Positions 33,569 to 41,008 of a stretch of DNA of 64,000 nt are shown piece after piece. The position numbers and the translations under genes were made by a program. The DNA lies in contig NZ_JAKUHT010000005.1 of assembly GCF_022436705.1 (NCBI RefSeq), positions 391,396-455,395 on the forward strand, in the 5' to 3' direction. The stretch is from Nocardioides sp. CFH 31398 (GTDB taxonomy: Bacteria; Actinomycetota; Actinomycetes; Propionibacteriales; Nocardioidaceae). Under the pieces are notes generated by a model. The model ran no database searches, was not told where the DNA came from, and was given only the letters and a program-made list of their open reading frames with translations. The first letter of the stretch is position 1, and every line of letters starts with the position of its first letter.

Positions 33569-34150
33569 TCAGCCGCCGACCGCCAGCGGCGGGGTCCTCC
33601 GCACCTGGTCCCGGGCGTGGCCGGTCTCCGCCCAGACGCCGAAGCGCGCCCGGGAGACGGGGACCCACTCGGTGGTGAAGGAGACCTCCAGGACGCCGGG
33701 CCGGCCCGGACGGCCGGGGACCACGTCGACCGACCACTCCTCCGGGTCGGGGACCCGCACGGTGTCGTGGGCACCCTCGCGCAGCTCGGAGGCCTCCAGG
33801 TCGCCGGCGTTGTCGACGACCACCGACCAGAACCGGCCGTCGCGGGCCGTCATGGTGACGCCGAGCTCCTGCGACCGCTCCCCGCCGGCGCCGTCCAGGA
33901 GCCGTGGCCACGCCACGCGGACCGCCACCGGGCCGTCGTCGGTGCGGGGCGTGAGGTACCGCACCCGCCGCAGGTCCGTGAGGCGACGTGTCTTCGCCGA
34001 GCCCATGAACGCGTCGTCGCGGGGGTCGACGACGACGCAACGGAACGCCGACTCGCAGGTCGCCACCGGCGCGGCCGCGACGGGCGCCCCGACCACGGGG
34101 GCCAGGCCGAGCACGGCGGTCGGGAGCAGGAGGCGCAGGGAGCGTCGCAC
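33569..34150 (-). CDS. Secreted hypothetical protein
   Basis: A 193-aa protein, family not recognised. It begins with a clear signal peptide (MRRSLRLLLPTAVLGLAPVVG, Ala-rich cleavage near residue 27). Mature protein has two early cysteines (TCESAFRCVVVDPRDD) that could form a disulfide, and then an all-beta-looking region with SVVVDNAGDLEASELREG and VLEVSFTTEWVPVSRARFGV. The pattern suggests an extracytoplasmic beta-sandwich. ATG 34150 is the only start before the signal peptide. Confidence 0.7.
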   Translation of the reverse strand: MRRSLRLLLPTAVLGLAPVVGAPVAAAPVATCESAFRCVVVDPRDDAFMGSAKTRRLTDLRRVRYLTPRTDDGPVAVRVAWPRLLDGAGGERSQELGVTMTARDGRFWSVVVDNAGDLEASELREGAHDTVRVPDPEEWSVDVVPGRPGRPGVLEVSFTTEWVPVSRARFGVWAETGHARDQVRRTPPLAVGG

Positions 34151-34254
34151 GGGGGTCCTCGGTGTCGGGCGGCCGGGCGGTCCGGGCCGAGCGCACCGGG
34201 GCCGTCATCGTCACCGGGCCGGGGCGCGTTGTCCAGGCCGCGGCACCGGGTCGG

Positions 34255-34260
34255 TATACA
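34255..34260 (+). promoter_or_regulatory. -10 element TATACA (thioesterase, leaderless)
   Basis: A near-consensus -10 in a GC-rich setting. GTG 34268 lies 7 nt downstream, so the transcript is probably leaderless. A second GTG at 34262 is only 1 nt away and is therefore unlikely to be the start. Confidence 0.55.
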
Positions 34261-34267
34261 CGTGCCC

Positions 34268-35056
34268 GTGCCCCCACCCGAGACCGTCGACCAGATGCCC
34301 GTCCTCGCCGGCGGCCCGGAGGACCTGTTCCGCCTCGGGCCCGTCACCACCACCGGGGACGGCCTGGCCGGCTCGATGCCGGCGGGTCCGTGGCTCGCCG
34401 GCGCCGACGGCTCGACCGCCGCCGGGTCGCTCGGCGTCCTGGTGGACGACGTCCTCGGCTACGCCCTCATCGGGGCGCGGCCCGAGGGCGGGTGGTCGGT
34501 CAGCGCCGAGATCACGCTCGACCTCCTCGCCCCGCTGCCGACCTCCGGCGCGATCCACTGCACGGGGACGCTGCTCCACGCCGACGCCCTGGGCGCGTAC
34601 GCCGAGGGGCGGGTGACCGACGACGACGGGCGTCTGGTGGCCGTCACCAGCCAGCGCGGGCGGTTCGTGCCGCTGGCCTCCGAGCCCGTCCCGGCGTCGT
34701 ACGAGCCCGTCGCCGACGCCGACGACGCGATCGGGTGGCTGGCCCGGGCCTTCGCCGACGGCGAGCCGTTCGTCGTGCCGGACCTGCTCGCGAACCCGCT
34801 CGGGACCGTCCACGGCGGCATGTCGTTCTGCCTGTCGGAGCTCGTCGCCCGTCGGTCGGTGGCGGCCCACCTGACCACGGCGTCGGTCCGGGTCGCCTAC
34901 ACCCGGGGCATCCGCGCCGGCGACACGCTCACCTACGTCACCGACGTCCGTCACGCCGGCCGCTCGCTGGCCGTGATCGACGTGACGGGAGTCGTCGACG
35001 GCCGCACCGCGACTGCCGCCCGGGTGTCCCTGCACGCGGGCCCCGGCGCCGCCTGA
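34268..35056 (+). CDS. PaaI-family thioesterase (double hotdog)
   Basis: A 262-aa protein made of two hotdog domains. The first is residues about 25-135 (AGSLGVLVDDVLGYALIGAR, AEITLDLLAPLPTSGAIHCT). The second is about 150-260 (NPLGTVHGGMSFCLSELVAR, SVRVAYTRGIRAGDTLTYVT), where HGGMSF matches the PaaI active-site turn. It should hydrolyse an acyl-CoA thioester in the cytoplasm; acyl specificity is unknown. Start is set by the TATACA promoter. Its TGA abuts the opposing lipoprotein's stop (TGATCA). Confidence 0.82.
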   Translation: MPPPETVDQMPVLAGGPEDLFRLGPVTTTGDGLAGSMPAGPWLAGADGSTAAGSLGVLVDDVLGYALIGARPEGGWSVSAEITLDLLAPLPTSGAIHCTGTLLHADALGAYAEGRVTDDDGRLVAVTSQRGRFVPLASEPVPASYEPVADADDAIGWLARAFADGEPFVVPDLLANPLGTVHGGMSFCLSELVARRSVAAHLTTASVRVAYTRGIRAGDTLTYVTDVRHAGRSLAVIDVTGVVDGRTATAARVSLHAGPGAA

Positions 35057-35803
35057 TCAGACGTTCAGCTGGATGTCCGCGTCCTCGCGGAGGTCCTGGG
35101 CGAGTCGCTGGGCGACCTGGGCCTGCTCGCGGCCCACGGCCTGCTGGCGCAGCTGGCCGCGCACCTGGTCGAACGGCGGGACCTCCTGCTGCTGGTCCTC
35201 ACCGAGCTGCGAGTTCAGTTGCTCCTGCTGCTGCCGCGCCTGCTGGTAGAGCGAGCGGAGCTCCTGCGTGGTCGGGTCGAGGGGACCCTCCTCGTCGACC
35301 ACGAGCCGCTCGATCTGCAGCTGGGTGCCGACCTGGGCGCGGACGTCGTCCTCGGACAGGCCCTGCTCCTCGACCGCGTCGACGAACTCGCGCACGGAGC
35401 CGACCTGGTTCTGCTCGGCGAGCTCGCCCAGCTCGGCCTGCACCTGCTGGGGGGTCACCGTGATGCCGCGCGCCTCGGCCTCCTGGCGGAGCAGCTCGGC
35501 GTCGACCAGGGCGTTCGCGGTCTGCTCACGCACCGCGTCGACGTCCGGCGTCTGTCCGCCGGCGGAGGCCTGCTGCAGCTGGCCCTCGTACGCCGCGACG
35601 AACCGCTCCTTGCCGATCTCGGTGCCGTTGACCTCCGCGACCACGTCGGGGATGTCGCCCAGGTCGGGACCGGCCTCGCTGGAGGACTCGTCGGCCGACG
35701 GGGAGTCGGCGTCGTCGCCGGACCCGCCGCCGCAGGCGGTCAGGGTCAGCAGGGCGGCGGCCAGCAGGTGGCCGAGGACGAGCGGAGCACGGCGGATCTT
35801 CAT
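35057..35803 (-). CDS. SurA N-terminal domain-containing lipoprotein
   Basis: A 248-aa exported lipoprotein. Lipobox LTLTAC puts the acylated Cys near residue 24, followed by a Gly/Ser/Asp linker to about 50. The rest (VVAEVNGTEIGKERFVAAYE, ALVDAELLRQEAEARGITVT, QVQAELGELAEQ) is the SurA/PrsA-type helical chaperone domain. No PPIase parvulin domain is evident; the C-terminal half is Gln/Glu-rich coiled-coil. It likely helps folding of secreted proteins at the membrane surface. ATG 35803 is used; a GTG at 35806 is directly adjacent. Confidence 0.85.
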   Translation of the reverse strand: MKIRRAPLVLGHLLAAALLTLTACGGGSGDDADSPSADESSSEAGPDLGDIPDVVAEVNGTEIGKERFVAAYEGQLQQASAGGQTPDVDAVREQTANALVDAELLRQEAEARGITVTPQQVQAELGELAEQNQVGSVREFVDAVEEQGLSEDDVRAQVGTQLQIERLVVDEEGPLDPTTQELRSLYQQARQQQEQLNSQLGEDQQQEVPPFDQVRGQLRQQAVGREQAQVAQRLAQDLREDADIQLNV

Positions 35804-35839
35804 CACCCTCGACCGTACGGCGGGATCCTGAGGCGTCGT

Positions 35840-36286
35840 TCAGGAACCCGCGGCGAGGGCGTCGCGGCACCGGCCGAGGAGCGCGAGCAGCTGGGCGACG
35901 TCCTCGTCGGCGAGGTCCCCGGTCATCGTGTCGACCACCCGCCGCACCGCGGCGCCCGCCCCGTCCAGGGCGGTCCGGCCGGCCGGGGTCAGCACGGTCT
36001 CCCGCTCGCGGCGCGGGCCCGGGACGTCGGAGCGCTCGAGCATGCCCTGGCGCTCGAGGCCCTGGACCATCACGTTCATCGCCTGACGGGTCACGAACAC
36101 GCGCCGCGCCAGCTCCGACCCCGTGGCACCGGGTGAGGCGGACAGCGTCTGCAGGCAGGCGTACTGCGCCACGCTCAGGCCGAGCGGTCGCAGCGCCTCG
36201 TCCATCCGCTGGTGCAGGACGGCCTGCGTCTCCTTCACGAGCCGGCCCAGCTGCTCGGCGGGCGAGGCCAGTCCGGGGCTTGTCAT
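35840..36286 (-). CDS. MarR-family transcriptional regulator
   Basis: A 148-aa winged-helix protein. Helix-turn-helix: SVAQYACLQTLSASPGATGS with ELARRVFVTRQAMNVMVQGL; wing: RSDVPGPRRERETVLTPAGR. It is divergent from a VOC protein, with symmetric TGTCAAG/CTTGACA sites between them. ATG 36286 has no strong ribosome site, and the half-site overlaps the start codon, so autorepression at the start is likely. Its ligand is unknown. Confidence 0.9.
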   Translation of the reverse strand: MTSPGLASPAEQLGRLVKETQAVLHQRMDEALRPLGLSVAQYACLQTLSASPGATGSELARRVFVTRQAMNVMVQGLERQGMLERSDVPGPRRERETVLTPAGRTALDGAGAAVRRVVDTMTGDLADEDVAQLLALLGRCRDALAAGS

Positions 36287-36329
36287 GTCAAGAGTTTGTC
36301 ACTACCGTCGGAGTGTCACAACCTTGACA
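36286..36329. promoter_or_regulatory. Candidate MarR operator: TGTCAAG ... CTTGACA inverted repeat
   Basis: TGTCAAG (36286-36292) and CTTGACA (36323-36329) are perfect complements 37 bp apart. Between them are TTGTCAC and GTGTCACAAC, which give further partial symmetry. The region is the shared promoter of the MarR and VOC genes. TTGACA at 36324-36329 also looks like a -35. Confidence 0.5.
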
Positions 36330-36355
36330 CTGACTCTGACCCACGAGGAGCTCCC

Positions 36356-36721
36356 ATGACCATCGGCGGACCCGACTTCGTCTCCTTCCAGGTGCGCGAC
36401 CTCGACGCGTCGGCGCGCTTCTACGCCGACGTCGTCGGCATGACGCGCATCCCCGTCCCCAACCCCCACGCCGTCGCCTTCTCCGACGGCACGACGACCT
36501 TCGCCGTCCGCACCCCCGTCGAGGGCATGGACCTCGACGCCGGCGACCTGGGCCGCGGCATCGGGGTCTGGTTCCGCGACCCCGACGCCGCGGCGCTGCA
36601 CCGCCGGCTCGTGGACGCCGGCGTGCCGGTGGTGGCGGACCCGGTCGACGGGCCGTTCGGCGTCACCTTCGCCTTCGCCGACCCCGACGGCTACACCGTC
36701 ACCGTCCACGAGCGGGCCTGA
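36356..36721 (+). CDS. VOC-family protein (glyoxalase/bleomycin resistance fold)
   Basis: A 121-aa vicinal-oxygen-chelate protein with one beta-alpha-beta-beta-beta repeat pair: FVSFQVRDLDASARFYADVV, then GIGVWFRDPDAAALHRRLVD and ending FAFADPDGYTVTVHE (metal-ligand Glu). It may be a small dioxygenase, isomerase or binding protein. The N-terminal metal His is not evident (SFQV instead of H-x-x-L), so catalysis is doubtful. ATG 36356 has GAGGAG 6 nt upstream. It is likely repressed by the divergent MarR protein. Confidence 0.85.
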   Translation: MTIGGPDFVSFQVRDLDASARFYADVVGMTRIPVPNPHAVAFSDGTTTFAVRTPVEGMDLDAGDLGRGIGVWFRDPDAAALHRRLVDAGVPVVADPVDGPFGVTFAFADPDGYTVTVHERA

Positions 36722-36765
36722 GGCCGGCTCGCGCCCGTCACACCGCGACCGGCGCAGTGGTGGGC

Positions 36766-37089
36766 TCAGAACTCCGACATCTTGTCCCAGCCGTCGCGGT
36801 CGGGGACGTCGACGTAGAGGATGTCGGGCCGCTCGGCGACGTACTGCTTGCTCGGGTCGTGCTCGAGCAGGGCCTGGAAGTGCTCCGAGGCGACGTGCGC
36901 CTCGCCGGCGGCGGCGTCGTCGAAGGCCTCGATCGTCAGGACGGTGTCGGGGTCCTCGACGCTGCGGTAGTGCTCGAACCACTTGTTGCCGGGCTCGGCG
37001 CGCGTGGCCTCGAGGAAGGGCCGGGCGGCCTCCAGGTAGGCGTCGGCGGTGCCGGGCTTGAGCTTCTTCTTGACGGTGATGTAGATCAA
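36766..37089 (-). CDS. Antibiotic biosynthesis monooxygenase (ABM)-domain protein
   Basis: A 107-aa dimeric alpha+beta-barrel protein. It opens IYITVKKKLKPGTADAYLEA, continues with NKWFEHYRSVEDPDTVLTIE, and has HVASEHFQALLEH, the standard ABM helix pattern (HxxxxHF). ABM proteins are cofactor-free oxygenases or degradative helpers. The start is a TTG at 37089 with GAGGAG 7 nt upstream; no ATG or GTG fits. It is last in an apparent operon with a cyclase-family hydrolase, a CoA ligase and a 51-aa ORF. Confidence 0.78.
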   Translation of the reverse strand: MIYITVKKKLKPGTADAYLEAARPFLEATRAEPGNKWFEHYRSVEDPDTVLTIEAFDDAAAGEAHVASEHFQALLEHDPSKQYVAERPDILYVDVPDRDGWDKMSEF

Positions 37090-37108
37090 CGCGCCGCTCC
37101 TCGGGACG

Positions 37109-37264
37109 TCAGGGATGGGCCTCCAGCATGGCGGCGGGGTGTGCGAGGTACTCCTCGAGGTGCTCGGCGGGGAACCCCGGGAGCTCCAGGTACTCCCGGG
37201 GCCTCGGCCCGACACCCGGTCCGCCAGGCCACCGCTCGGCCGGGCTCGAGCACCAGGACGGCAC
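37109..37264 (-). CDS. Small ORF, 51 aa, in the cyclase/CoA-ligase operon
   Basis: Not recognised. GTG 37264 follows the TAG of the CoA-ligase gene with no gap, and a GGGGG stretch precedes it. The deduced protein has a Pro/Gly-rich start and a helical end (REYLELPGFPAEHLEEYLA, then HPAAMLEAHP). Codon third positions remain strongly G/C, and the C-terminal amphipathic character suggests real coding. It could instead be a degraded remnant. Position between two operon genes is the main support. Confidence 0.4.
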   Translation of the reverse strand: MPSWCSSPAERWPGGPGVGPRPREYLELPGFPAEHLEEYLAHPAAMLEAHP

Positions 37265-38917
37265 CTACCCCCGGAGCTCGCGTCGCAGGATCTTGCCGGT
37301 CACCGTCTTCGGCAGCTCGTCGATGACCTCGACGGTGCGCGGGTACTTGTAGGCCGCCATCCGCTCCTTGCAGTGCGCGATCAGCTCCTCCGGCGTGACC
37401 TGCGAGCCCGGGACGAGGCTGACGAAGGCCTTGACCGTCTCCCCGCGCTTCTCGTCGGGCACGCCCACCACCGCGGACTCGCGGACGGCGTCGTGCTCGG
37501 CCAGCACGTCCTCGACCTCGCGCGGCCACACCTTGTAGCCGGACGCGTTGATCATGTCCTTCTTGCGGTCGACGATGTAGATCCAGCCCTCGGCGTCCAT
37601 GAAGCCCACGTCGCCCGACCTGAGTGCCCCGCCCGGCAGGTTCGCCGCCGTCTCCTCCGGCTTGCCCCAGTAGCCCGCCACCACCTGGGGGCCGTCGGCC
37701 ACGATCTCGCCGACCTCCCCGAGCGGCAGGTCCTCGCCGGCCTCGTCCTGGATCCGGACGACGGTGCTCCAGATCGGGACGCCGACCGACAGCGCCCCGG
37801 AGCCCGGGTCCACCGGGGACGGCGTCCCGCGCGGCGTCAGCGTCATGGGGCTGGTGGTCTCGGTCAGGCCGTAGGCGTTGTGGACCTGCAACCCGGTCGC
37901 CTCGCGGAACCGGCGCTCGGCCGCGGGCGAGATCGCCGCGCCGCCGGAGTAGACGGTCCGGAAGGACTCGACGTGCTCCCGCGTGAACCGCGGGGAGCCC
38001 AGCAGGGCGTTGAGCGCGGTGATCGCCCCGATGGTGTACGCCGGGCGGTGCTCCAGCATCGCGTCGAGGACGACGTCCGTCTCGAACCGGTAGGCCAGCA
38101 CGAGCGGCATCGGCGCCGCGAAGCTCACCGCGACGTGGCCGATCAGCCCCGTGATGTGGAACAGCGGCGCGATGCCCAGCATCGACCCGCCGGCCTCGAA
38201 CCGGGCCCAGTCCCGGTAGGTCTGTGCCGTGAAGACCACGTTGCCGTGGGTGTTCATCGCGCCCTTGGGCACCCCGGTCGTGCCGGAGGTGTAGGTGAGG
38301 AACGCGACGTCGTCGGGCGCGAACGAGACGGCGGGCGGCTGCTGGCCCCGGTGCTCGTCGATCAGCTCGGCGAGGTCGGTCGTGCCCTCGTGCCGGCGTC
38401 GCTCGAGCCCCGCGAACAGCCGCTCGTCGTCGCGGGTCTGGTGGTCCAGCGGGCTGGTGGTGAGGACCAGCCCGACCTGGTGGCCCTCGCCGGCCAGGAC
38501 GTCGCGGGCCACCTCGTCGTACAGGTGCTCCAGGCAGACCAGCACCGTCGCGCCGGAGTCGGCGAGCAGGTAGGTCAGCTCGCGGGCGCGGCTCATCGGG
38601 TTGATGGACACCATCGTCCCGCCGGCCTTCCAGGTCGCCACCAGGCACACGACGAACTGCGGCACGTTCTGCAGGTACACCGCGAGGCGGTCCCCGGCGC
38701 CGAAGCCCCGCGCCAGGAGCGCGCTGGCGAGGGCGTCGCTGGCCTCGTCGAGCTCGCGCCGGGTGACGACGCCGTCGAAGTAGTGCACGGCCACGCCGTC
38801 CGGGTCGGCCGCCAGCCCGGCGGCGAACAGCGACAGGCCGTCGGCGTGCTCGGGGGTGATGTCCGGCGCCAGGTCGCCGTACAGCCCGAGCCAGGGCCGC
38901 TCGTCGTAGACGCTCAC
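37265..38917 (-). CDS. Acyl-CoA synthetase / AMP-dependent ligase
   Basis: A 550-aa ANL-superfamily ligase. AMP-binding P-loop: FLTYTSGTTGVPKGAMNTHG; A5 motif: VHNAYGLTETTSPM; A7-A8: RSGDVGFMDAEGWIYIVDRK with DMINASGYKVWPREVE; C-terminal catalytic Lys in LPKTVTGKILRRELR. It forms an acyl-AMP and then the CoA thioester of a carboxylic acid, probably medium/long chain or aromatic; specificity is not readable. GTG 38917 lies 26 bp after the cyclase-family gene, so it likely activates that enzyme's product. Confidence 0.93.
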   Translation of the reverse strand: MSVYDERPWLGLYGDLAPDITPEHADGLSLFAAGLAADPDGVAVHYFDGVVTRRELDEASDALASALLARGFGAGDRLAVYLQNVPQFVVCLVATWKAGGTMVSINPMSRARELTYLLADSGATVLVCLEHLYDEVARDVLAGEGHQVGLVLTTSPLDHQTRDDERLFAGLERRRHEGTTDLAELIDEHRGQQPPAVSFAPDDVAFLTYTSGTTGVPKGAMNTHGNVVFTAQTYRDWARFEAGGSMLGIAPLFHITGLIGHVAVSFAAPMPLVLAYRFETDVVLDAMLEHRPAYTIGAITALNALLGSPRFTREHVESFRTVYSGGAAISPAAERRFREATGLQVHNAYGLTETTSPMTLTPRGTPSPVDPGSGALSVGVPIWSTVVRIQDEAGEDLPLGEVGEIVADGPQVVAGYWGKPEETAANLPGGALRSGDVGFMDAEGWIYIVDRKKDMINASGYKVWPREVEDVLAEHDAVRESAVVGVPDEKRGETVKAFVSLVPGSQVTPEELIAHCKERMAAYKYPRTVEVIDELPKTVTGKILRRELRG

Positions 38918-38943
38918 GGTCGCGCCCTCTCCCTCGGTCCGCG

Positions 38944-39909
38944 CTACTTGATGGCGATCGGGTTGACCGGCGAGCCGCTGCCCTTCGCGACCTTCAGCGG
39001 CGCGGCGGCGTAGAAGAACTCGTAGCGCGAGTCCTCGGCACAGTCCGCGGCGAGCTCCTCGAGGTCGACGATCTCGGTGAGCGTGACGCCCAGGTTGCGC
39101 ATCAGGGCGTTGTGCAGCACCAGCGCGACACCGTTGTTGGGGTCGAAGGTGATCTCGTTGGCGATGGTGTCCGTGACGAGGTTCGGGATCTCCATGTCGG
39201 CGAACCACTGGACGAGCTCGGGGCTGTAGACCAGGCCGGGCTCGCAGAAGCCCTCGTAGAACTTGTCGCCGAGCTCGAAGAAGCGCTGCAGGTAGTTGGT
39301 GCGGATGACGAGGATGTCGCGCTTGCGGATCTCGTGGCCCTGCGCGGCCGCGCAGGCCTCGAGGTCCTCGTGGGTGAACGGCTCGGCGGAGTCGAGGTAG
39401 GTCTTGCCGCGGAAGCGGGCCATGTCGAGCAGGACGGCGCGGCCCACGACGCCCCTCTCGGCGATGGGCTGGACGCTGGCCTTGTCGAGGCCGCCGATGG
39501 TCGTGCGGGCGTCGTAGCCGTTCCAGATCTTGCCGCCGTACCAGACGTGGCCGAGGGCGTCGTACTGCGTGGAGCCCTGGAGGAAGCAGTTGATCTTGTC
39601 GTCGGCGTAGTGGAGGCCGCCGGGGAACGAGGCGCCCTTGCCGCCCTCGTCCCAGTCGCTCTCGTCGAGGATCTGCGTGCGCTCGGCGGGCGAGCGCCCG
39701 GGCCAGACCGGGTCGCCCTTGGGGTCGCCGATGAGCCGCTGGATGGTGAAGACCTTGCCCGCGCTGATGAGCGACGCGGCGGCCACGACCTGCTCGGGGC
39801 CCAGGTAGTTCAGGGCGCCGACCTCGTCGTCGTCCCCCCACTTGCCCCAGTTGCTGGGCGCGTCGGCGAGCAGCTCGGTCAGGTCGGGGGCGGTCTTTTC
39901 CTCGGTCAC
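38944..39909 (-). CDS. Cyclase-family metal hydrolase (kynurenine formamidase fold)
   Basis: A 321-aa cyclase-family (PF04199-type) protein. Recognisable are SNWGKWGDDDEVGALNYLGP at the N-terminus (typical of the longer actinobacterial subgroup), QGSTQYDALGHVWYGG (equivalent to the HxGTHxDxxxH metal motif, here with Gln-Tyr-Asp-Ala-Leu-Gly-His), and RDILVIRTNYLQRFF. It probably hydrolyses an amide or lactone and yields an acid for the downstream CoA ligase. GTG 39909 has AGGAGG 6 nt upstream. It is the first gene of the operon and is divergent from the XRE-TetR regulator. Confidence 0.85.
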   Translation of the reverse strand: MTEEKTAPDLTELLADAPSNWGKWGDDDEVGALNYLGPEQVVAAASLISAGKVFTIQRLIGDPKGDPVWPGRSPAERTQILDESDWDEGGKGASFPGGLHYADDKINCFLQGSTQYDALGHVWYGGKIWNGYDARTTIGGLDKASVQPIAERGVVGRAVLLDMARFRGKTYLDSAEPFTHEDLEACAAAQGHEIRKRDILVIRTNYLQRFFELGDKFYEGFCEPGLVYSPELVQWFADMEIPNLVTDTIANEITFDPNNGVALVLHNALMRNLGVTLTEIVDLEELAADCAEDSRYEFFYAAAPLKVAKGSGSPVNPIAIK

Positions 39910-39935
39910 GGTGGCCTCCTGGGCGCGCGCGGGAC

Positions 39936-39953
39936 ACCGAGCGTGCGCTCGGT
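39936..39953. promoter_or_regulatory. Palindrome ACCGAGCG-TG-CGCTCGGT, candidate TetR-type operator
   Basis: Perfect 8-bp arms around TG, 26 bp upstream of the cyclase-family start codon. Length and base content resemble TetR-family operators. Confidence 0.6.
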
Positions 39954-40032
39954 ACGGGCTATGACGCACGTCACCTTCGTGCGACCAGGTCCCGATGTCA
40001 AGGCTCGCCGGGCACCGCGCCGGACACGCCGC

Positions 40033-40053
40033 GTGTTCAGGATTCCTGAACAC
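40033..40053. promoter_or_regulatory. 21-bp palindrome GTGTTCAGGA-T-TCCTGAACAC
   Basis: Perfect 10-bp arms around a single T, centred 42 bp upstream of the XRE-TetR regulator start and about 100 bp from the TetR-type palindrome. Its sequence is unrelated to the latter, so it may be read by a different DNA-binding domain. Confidence 0.65.
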
Positions 40054-40084
40054 TCAGCAGCCGACCTGGCGTAGGTTCGCGGTG

Positions 40085-41008
40085 ATGACCGAGGAGGCGA
40101 CGGGGCTCGACGCGCGGACGGCGCACCGCGCCGTCCTGGGCCGCACCGTGCGGGAGCTCCGGCTCGCCCGGGGCCTGACCGTGCGCGGTCTCGCGGGCGC
40201 GCTCGGGGTGAGCCCGGCGACCCTGAGCGCGGTCGAGAACGGTCGGACCGGGGTGTCGAGCGCGCGGGTGGCGTCGATGGCCGCGGCCCTCGAGGTCCCG
40301 GTGCAACGGCTGCTGGCGCCGGGGCCGGGCGGCACCGGGCCGTCGCCGGTGCCCGTGGGCCGACCCGTCGACGCGGTGCACGGTGACTGGCGGGTCTTCG
40401 AGCCCCTCGTGCTGCCCGCCGCGCTGGCCGGGGCGCTGTCGTCGTTCCTGGAGTTCGGCTACCACGGAGCGACGATGCGGACGATCGCCGAGCGCGCCGG
40501 GCTCTCCGTCCCGGGTCTCTACCACCACCACGCGAGCAAGCACGAGATGCTCGTGGCGATCCTCGACCTCACCATGACCGACCTGGTCGCTCGCGCCACG
40601 GCCGCCCGGGACGAGGGCGACGACGCGGTCACCCGGTTCGCGCTCCTCGTCGAGTGCCTCGCCCTGTTCCACACCCACCGGCGCGACCTCGGGTTCGTGG
40701 GGTACTCCGAGATGCGCAGCCTGGAGCCCGCCGCCCACGCCCGCGTGGCCGCCGTGCGGCGGGGCGTGCAGCACCTCGTCGACGTCGAGGTCGAGGACGC
40801 CGTGGCCGCCGGCCACTTCGGCACCGACCGGCCCCACGAGGCGGCACGCGCCGTCGTCACGATGACCACGGCGATGCCGCAGTGGTTCCGCCCGGACGGG
40901 CCCGCGAGCGCCGAGGAGGTCGCCGCGCAGCACGTGCGCTTCGCGCTCGACCTGGTCCGGCACCGGGGCGGGGACACGGGCGGGGCGGTCCCTACGATCG
41001 GCGGGTGA
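40085..41008 (+). CDS. Dual-HTH regulator: XRE domain fused to TetR domain
   Basis: A 307-aa protein with two DNA-binding domains. Residues about 17-75 are an XRE/Cro HTH ([20 protein letters not shown], then [20 protein letters not shown]). Residues about 105-155 are a TetR HTH ([20 protein letters not shown] with [19 protein letters not shown]), followed by a TetR ligand-binding half. TAGGTT at 40073-40078 precedes ATG 40085 by about 6 nt (GTG 40082 is also possible), so it may be leaderless. Divergent to the cyclase/CoA-ligase operon, it is the likely regulator. Its TGA overlaps the ABC-F start by 4 nt. Confidence 0.88.
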   Translation: MTEEATGLDARTAHRAVLGRTVRELRLARGLTVRGLAGALGVSPATLSAVENGRTGVSSARVASMAAALEVPVQRLLAPGPGGTGPSPVPVGRPVDAVHGDWRVFEPLVLPAALAGALSSFLEFGYHGATMRTIAERAGLSVPGLYHHHASKHEMLVAILDLTMTDLVARATAARDEGDDAVTRFALLVECLALFHTHRRDLGFVGYSEMRSLEPAAHARVAAVRRGVQHLVDVEVEDAVAAGHFGTDRPHEAARAVVTMTTAMPQWFRPDGPASAEEVAAQHVRFALDLVRHRGGDTGGAVPTIGG

